Source: CAZYPH01 sp964649095
GTDB lineage: Bacteria > Bdellovibrionota > UBA1018 > UBA923
NCBI GenBank assembly: GCA_964649095.1
Contig: CAZYPH010000119.1
Span: 1 to 6,727 of the forward strand
DNA length: 6,727 nt
Direction of reading: 5' to 3'
Shown here piece by piece: positions 5,012 through 6,727 of this stretch. The notes beneath the pieces are model-generated. The model worked only from the letters and a program-made list of their open reading frames with translations, did no database searches and was not told where the DNA came from. The translations under genes and the position numbers were made by a program. The number at the start of each line of letters is the position of its first letter. Within the stretch, counting starts at the first letter, position 1.

Positions 5012-6268
5012 ATGAATATGCAAAAGTTTGAGCCACAGTTGTCCCCGACACAAAAACAATTTTTAGATCAGCAATTCAATGATTTATGTTTAGGCGCTGC
5101 CGAAGTGCTTTTAGAGCATGAGCTGCGCGAGAAAATTGCAGATTCCATTCTAAATAATCGCCCCTTAATTGTTAAAGCTGGCTTCGATCCTACGGCACCC
5201 GATCTCCACCTCGGGCATACAATTCTCCTTCGTCGTCTCAAACGTTTTCAAGACTACGGACATAACGTGCATTTTTTAATCGGCGATTTTACTGGCATGA
5301 TTGGCGATCCCACTGGCAAATCCGAATCTCGTCCACCGTTAACTAGAGCACAAGTTGAGCAGAACGCGCAGACTTACAAAGAGCAGGTATTTAAAATTCT
5401 CGACCCACTCAAAACAAAAATTGTCTTTAATTCGTCATGGCTTGATAAGTTATCAAGTGTGGACCTAATTAAATTAGCCGCTCAGTCGACCGTCGCTCGT
5501 ATGTTGGAACGCGACGATTTTCAAAAAAGATACCGCGACAATCGGCCCATCTCGATCCACGAGTTTCTTTACCCATTACTGCAAGCGTATGATTCCGTAG
5601 TCTTGAAAGCCGACGTCGAACTTGGCGGCACCGATCAAAAATTCAATCTTTTGATGGGTAGAGAGCTTCAGAAACAACACGACCAAACACCGCAGGTAGT
5701 GATAATGAACCCGATCCTCGAGGGTACTGACGGTGTGCAAAAGATGAGCAAGAGCTTGAATAATTACATCGCCCTGAGTGATTCCTCACGTGACATGTTT
5801 GGCAAGATCATGCGCATTTCTGATGAGCTTATGCTGCGTTATTACCCTTTAGTCTCCGACTACAGCGCTAATGACGTGTACAAAATTCAGTCTGATATCC
5901 GCGACGGTTCCTTGCATCCAAAGGCAGCGAAGCTTCAGTTGGCCGAACACCTGGTTGCCCTCTACTACGGAAAAGATATAGGCCTAGCTGAAAAGGAAGA
6001 GTTTGACCGTGTTTTTGCTGCGAAAGAACGCCCTAAAGACGTAGAGTCCGTTGCAATAAACCTGATCGATAACATCACTTTGCAATCTGTAGTGGTCCCG
6101 CGCTTCGTCGATAGCAATGCACAATTTAAAAGGCTTATCGATCAAGGTGCAATTTCGTTAGATGGAATCAAGATCACTGACCCCAAATATTCTATTGTCC
6201 AGTCCGGCGATTTCTCGATTCGGATCGGAAAAAAAATATTTTTTGATCTAATCGTTAAAAAAACCTAA
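5012..6268 (+). CDS. tyrS: Tyrosyl-tRNA synthetase, type 2 (TyrZ-like)
   Basis: This class I synthetase charges tRNA-Tyr. The 418-residue product has the HIGH-type motif HLGH (66-69) within PTAPDLHLGH, GDFTGMIGDPTGKSESRPPLT (91-111), the tyrosine-pocket strings QAYD (191-194) and GGTDQKFN (205-212), KMSKS (244-248), and a C-terminal S4-like RNA-binding domain (about 358-415, with RLIDQGAISLDGIKI). These strings are those of the type 2 (B. subtilis TyrZ, Haemophilus) group rather than E. coli TyrS. ATG codons at 5012 and 5018 are in frame; the first gives the listed product, and neither has a convincing Shine-Dalgarno. It lies 63 nt after fau, a gap in which I see no terminator. The final codons contain a run of eight A (6229-6236) followed by ATATTTTTT. 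Confidence 0.97.
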   Translation: MNMQKFEPQLSPTQKQFLDQQFNDLCLGAAEVLLEHELREKIADSILNNRPLIVKAGFDPTAPDLHLGHTILLRRLKRFQDYGHNVHFLIGDFTGMIGDPTGKSESRPPLTRAQVEQNAQTYKEQVFKILDPLKTKIVFNSSWLDKLSSVDLIKLAAQSTVARMLERDDFQKRYRDNRPISIHEFLYPLLQAYDSVVLKADVELGGTDQKFNLLMGRELQKQHDQTPQVVIMNPILEGTDGVQKMSKSLNNYIALSDSSRDMFGKIMRISDELMLRYYPLVSDYSANDVYKIQSDIRDGSLHPKAAKLQLAEHLVALYYGKDIGLAEKEEFDRVFAAKERPKDVESVAINLIDNITLQSVVVPRFVDSNAQFKRLIDQGAISLDGIKITDPKYSIVQSGDFSIRIGKKIFFDLIVKKT

Positions 6269-6322
6269 AAATCCGCTTGCTCGAACGATGGTTTATGACT
6301 ATTTCTCACTCTACGTTTCACA

Positions 6323-6358
6323 ATTTCTTTGAAAACTCGGTCTCAATCCAAATATTTA
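6323..6358 (+). promoter_or_regulatory. boxA-like element and overlapping possible promoter upstream of tRNA-Ala
   Basis: ATTTCTTTGAAAACT (6323-6337) resembles the boxA antitermination element of rRNA leaders (B. subtilis-type TGTTCTTTGAAAACT) and matches the second copy at 6595-6609 in 11 of 15 positions. The same bases include TTGAAA (6329-6334), which with TATTTA (6353-6358) and an 18-nt spacer would be a serviceable promoter. Only one reading may be right. The rest of 6269-6416 shows no gene and no tyrS terminator. Confidence 0.4.
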
Positions 6359-6416
6359 CATTACGCTACTGTGCAACCAAAAAAAGTTGTAGATAAGCGT
6401 AAGTAACTAATTTTTA

Positions 6417-6492
6417 GGGGGTGTAGCTCAGCTGGGAGAGCACCAGCTTTGCAAGCTGGGGGTCATCGGTTCGATCCCGTTCACCTCCACCA
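6417..6492 (+). tRNA. tRNA-Ala, anticodon TGC
   Basis: The 76-nt gene folds as a standard cloverleaf. The acceptor GGGGGTG (6417-6423) pairs with CACCTCC (6482-6488) and includes the G3-U70 pair that specifies alanine. The D arm is GCTC/GAGC, the anticodon stem CCAGC/GCTGG with loop TTTGCAA and anticodon TGC at 6450-6452, and the T loop is TTCGATC. The discriminator is A and the CCA end is encoded (6490-6492). One oddity is a T-T mismatch in the T stem (6466 against 6480), where tRNA-Ala normally pairs. The TGC isoacceptor is the one usually found in rRNA spacers, and the downstream sequence agrees with that setting. Confidence 0.97.
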
Positions 6493-6571
6493 AAAAAAAT
6501 TAAAAATTTAGATTGACTCGATTAAGTAAAATGAATAGAAACTGATCTCTCAGCGACATGTTTTAAATTAG

Positions 6572-6609
6572 TTTAAAGCGCTCGTTGCTTAAATTGTTCT
6601 CTGACAACT
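6572..6609 (+). promoter_or_regulatory. Hairpin followed by boxA-like antitermination element
   Basis: TTTAA-A-GC (6572-6579) pairs with GCTTAAA (6587-6593), seven pairs with one bulged A and a 7-nt loop. Immediately after comes TGTTCTCTGACAACT (6595-6609), close to the rRNA boxA consensus that recruits NusB and S10. A hairpin just before boxA matches the boxB-boxA order described for rRNA leaders. Confidence 0.5.
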
Positions 6610-6628
6610 AAATAGAGAGAAGAAATTT

Positions 6629-6664
6629 TAGAACAAATAGGGAAGCAATTCCGAGTTTGTTTTA
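6629..6664 (+). other. Hairpin with GCAA tetraloop in the spacer
   Basis: TAGAACAAA (6629-6637) pairs with TTTGTTTTA (6656-6664), nine pairs including one G-U. After a 3-by-3 internal loop (TAG/GAG), GGAA (6641-6644) pairs with TTCC (6649-6652) and closes a GCAA loop of the GNRA type. Such a structure suits a processed RNA spacer; its role is unknown. Confidence 0.5.
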
Positions 6665-6727
6665 GAGTTTATAGAAAATAGACAAGACAAATAGCACAGG
6701 AAAACAAGAGACAAGAGTAGTTTAGGT

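Larger units (their letters stand above)
6493..6727 (+). other. rRNA-spacer-like sequence after tRNA-Ala
   Basis: This 235-nt stretch has no coding frame. It is AT-rich, then A/G-rich toward the right edge, and contains in order a bulged hairpin, a boxA-like element and a GCAA-capped hairpin. The order tRNA-Ala, hairpin, boxA, long unpaired-looking A/G-rich stretch is that of the distal half of a 16S-23S spacer. The final GGT could be the first bases of a 23S gene (which often begins GGTCAAG or GGTTAAG), but the window stops there. Confidence 0.55.

Noticed and set aside
6229..6243. AAAAAATATTTTTT near the tyrS stop as a terminator
   Set aside because: It has only A-T pairs, no GC stem, and lies inside the coding sequence.
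1..6727. CRISPR array, insertion sequence, prophage or defence island
   Set aside because: There are no regularly spaced repeats, transposase or integrase motifs, or mobile-element ends, and all recognised genes are housekeeping types.

Overview
The window looks like ordinary bacterial chromosome: compact genes, housekeeping functions, and no phage, transposase, CRISPR or toxin-antitoxin content. The gene set (a membrane-anchored FtsY, a DUF971 protein beside an ACAA2-like thiolase, a type 2 TyrRS, ZapA next to Fau) would fit the former Deltaproteobacteria or Bdellovibrionota. That placement is inferred from gene content and remembered family resemblance only.

Layout. Positions 4-652, minus strand: two small genes four bases apart, a proline-free coiled-coil protein followed by a 72-residue protein, both unrecognised. 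From about 735 everything reads on the plus strand. The first block is a DUF971 (GBBH-like N-terminal) protein, a thiolase whose start overlaps it by 25 nt, and ftsY 19 nt further on; this is probably one transcript. A 328-nt gene-free stretch (3456-3783) follows, with a well-paired stem-loop, small repeats, two possible promoters and a second hairpin touching the zapA Shine-Dalgarno. Next come zapA and fau, overlapping by 29 nt, then tyrS after a 63-nt gap. Beyond tyrS are a leader with a boxA-like element, tRNA-Ala(TGC) with an encoded CCA tail, and 235 nt that resemble the tRNA-Ala to 23S half of an rRNA spacer (hairpin, boxA-like element, GCAA-capped hairpin). No 16S gene precedes the tRNA.

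How the genes relate: ftsY (membrane targeting), zapA (Z-ring), fau (folate salvage), tyrS and tRNA-Ala (translation) are growth functions. The thiolase belongs to acyl-CoA metabolism and its DUF971 neighbour is a likely small metal-binding protein. I see no clearly new multi-gene system. The best leads are the possible unlinked 23S locus at the right end, the structured ftsY-zapA gap where a 6S-type RNA might be sought, the hairpin at the zapA ribosome-binding site, and dense inverted repeats inside ftsY.
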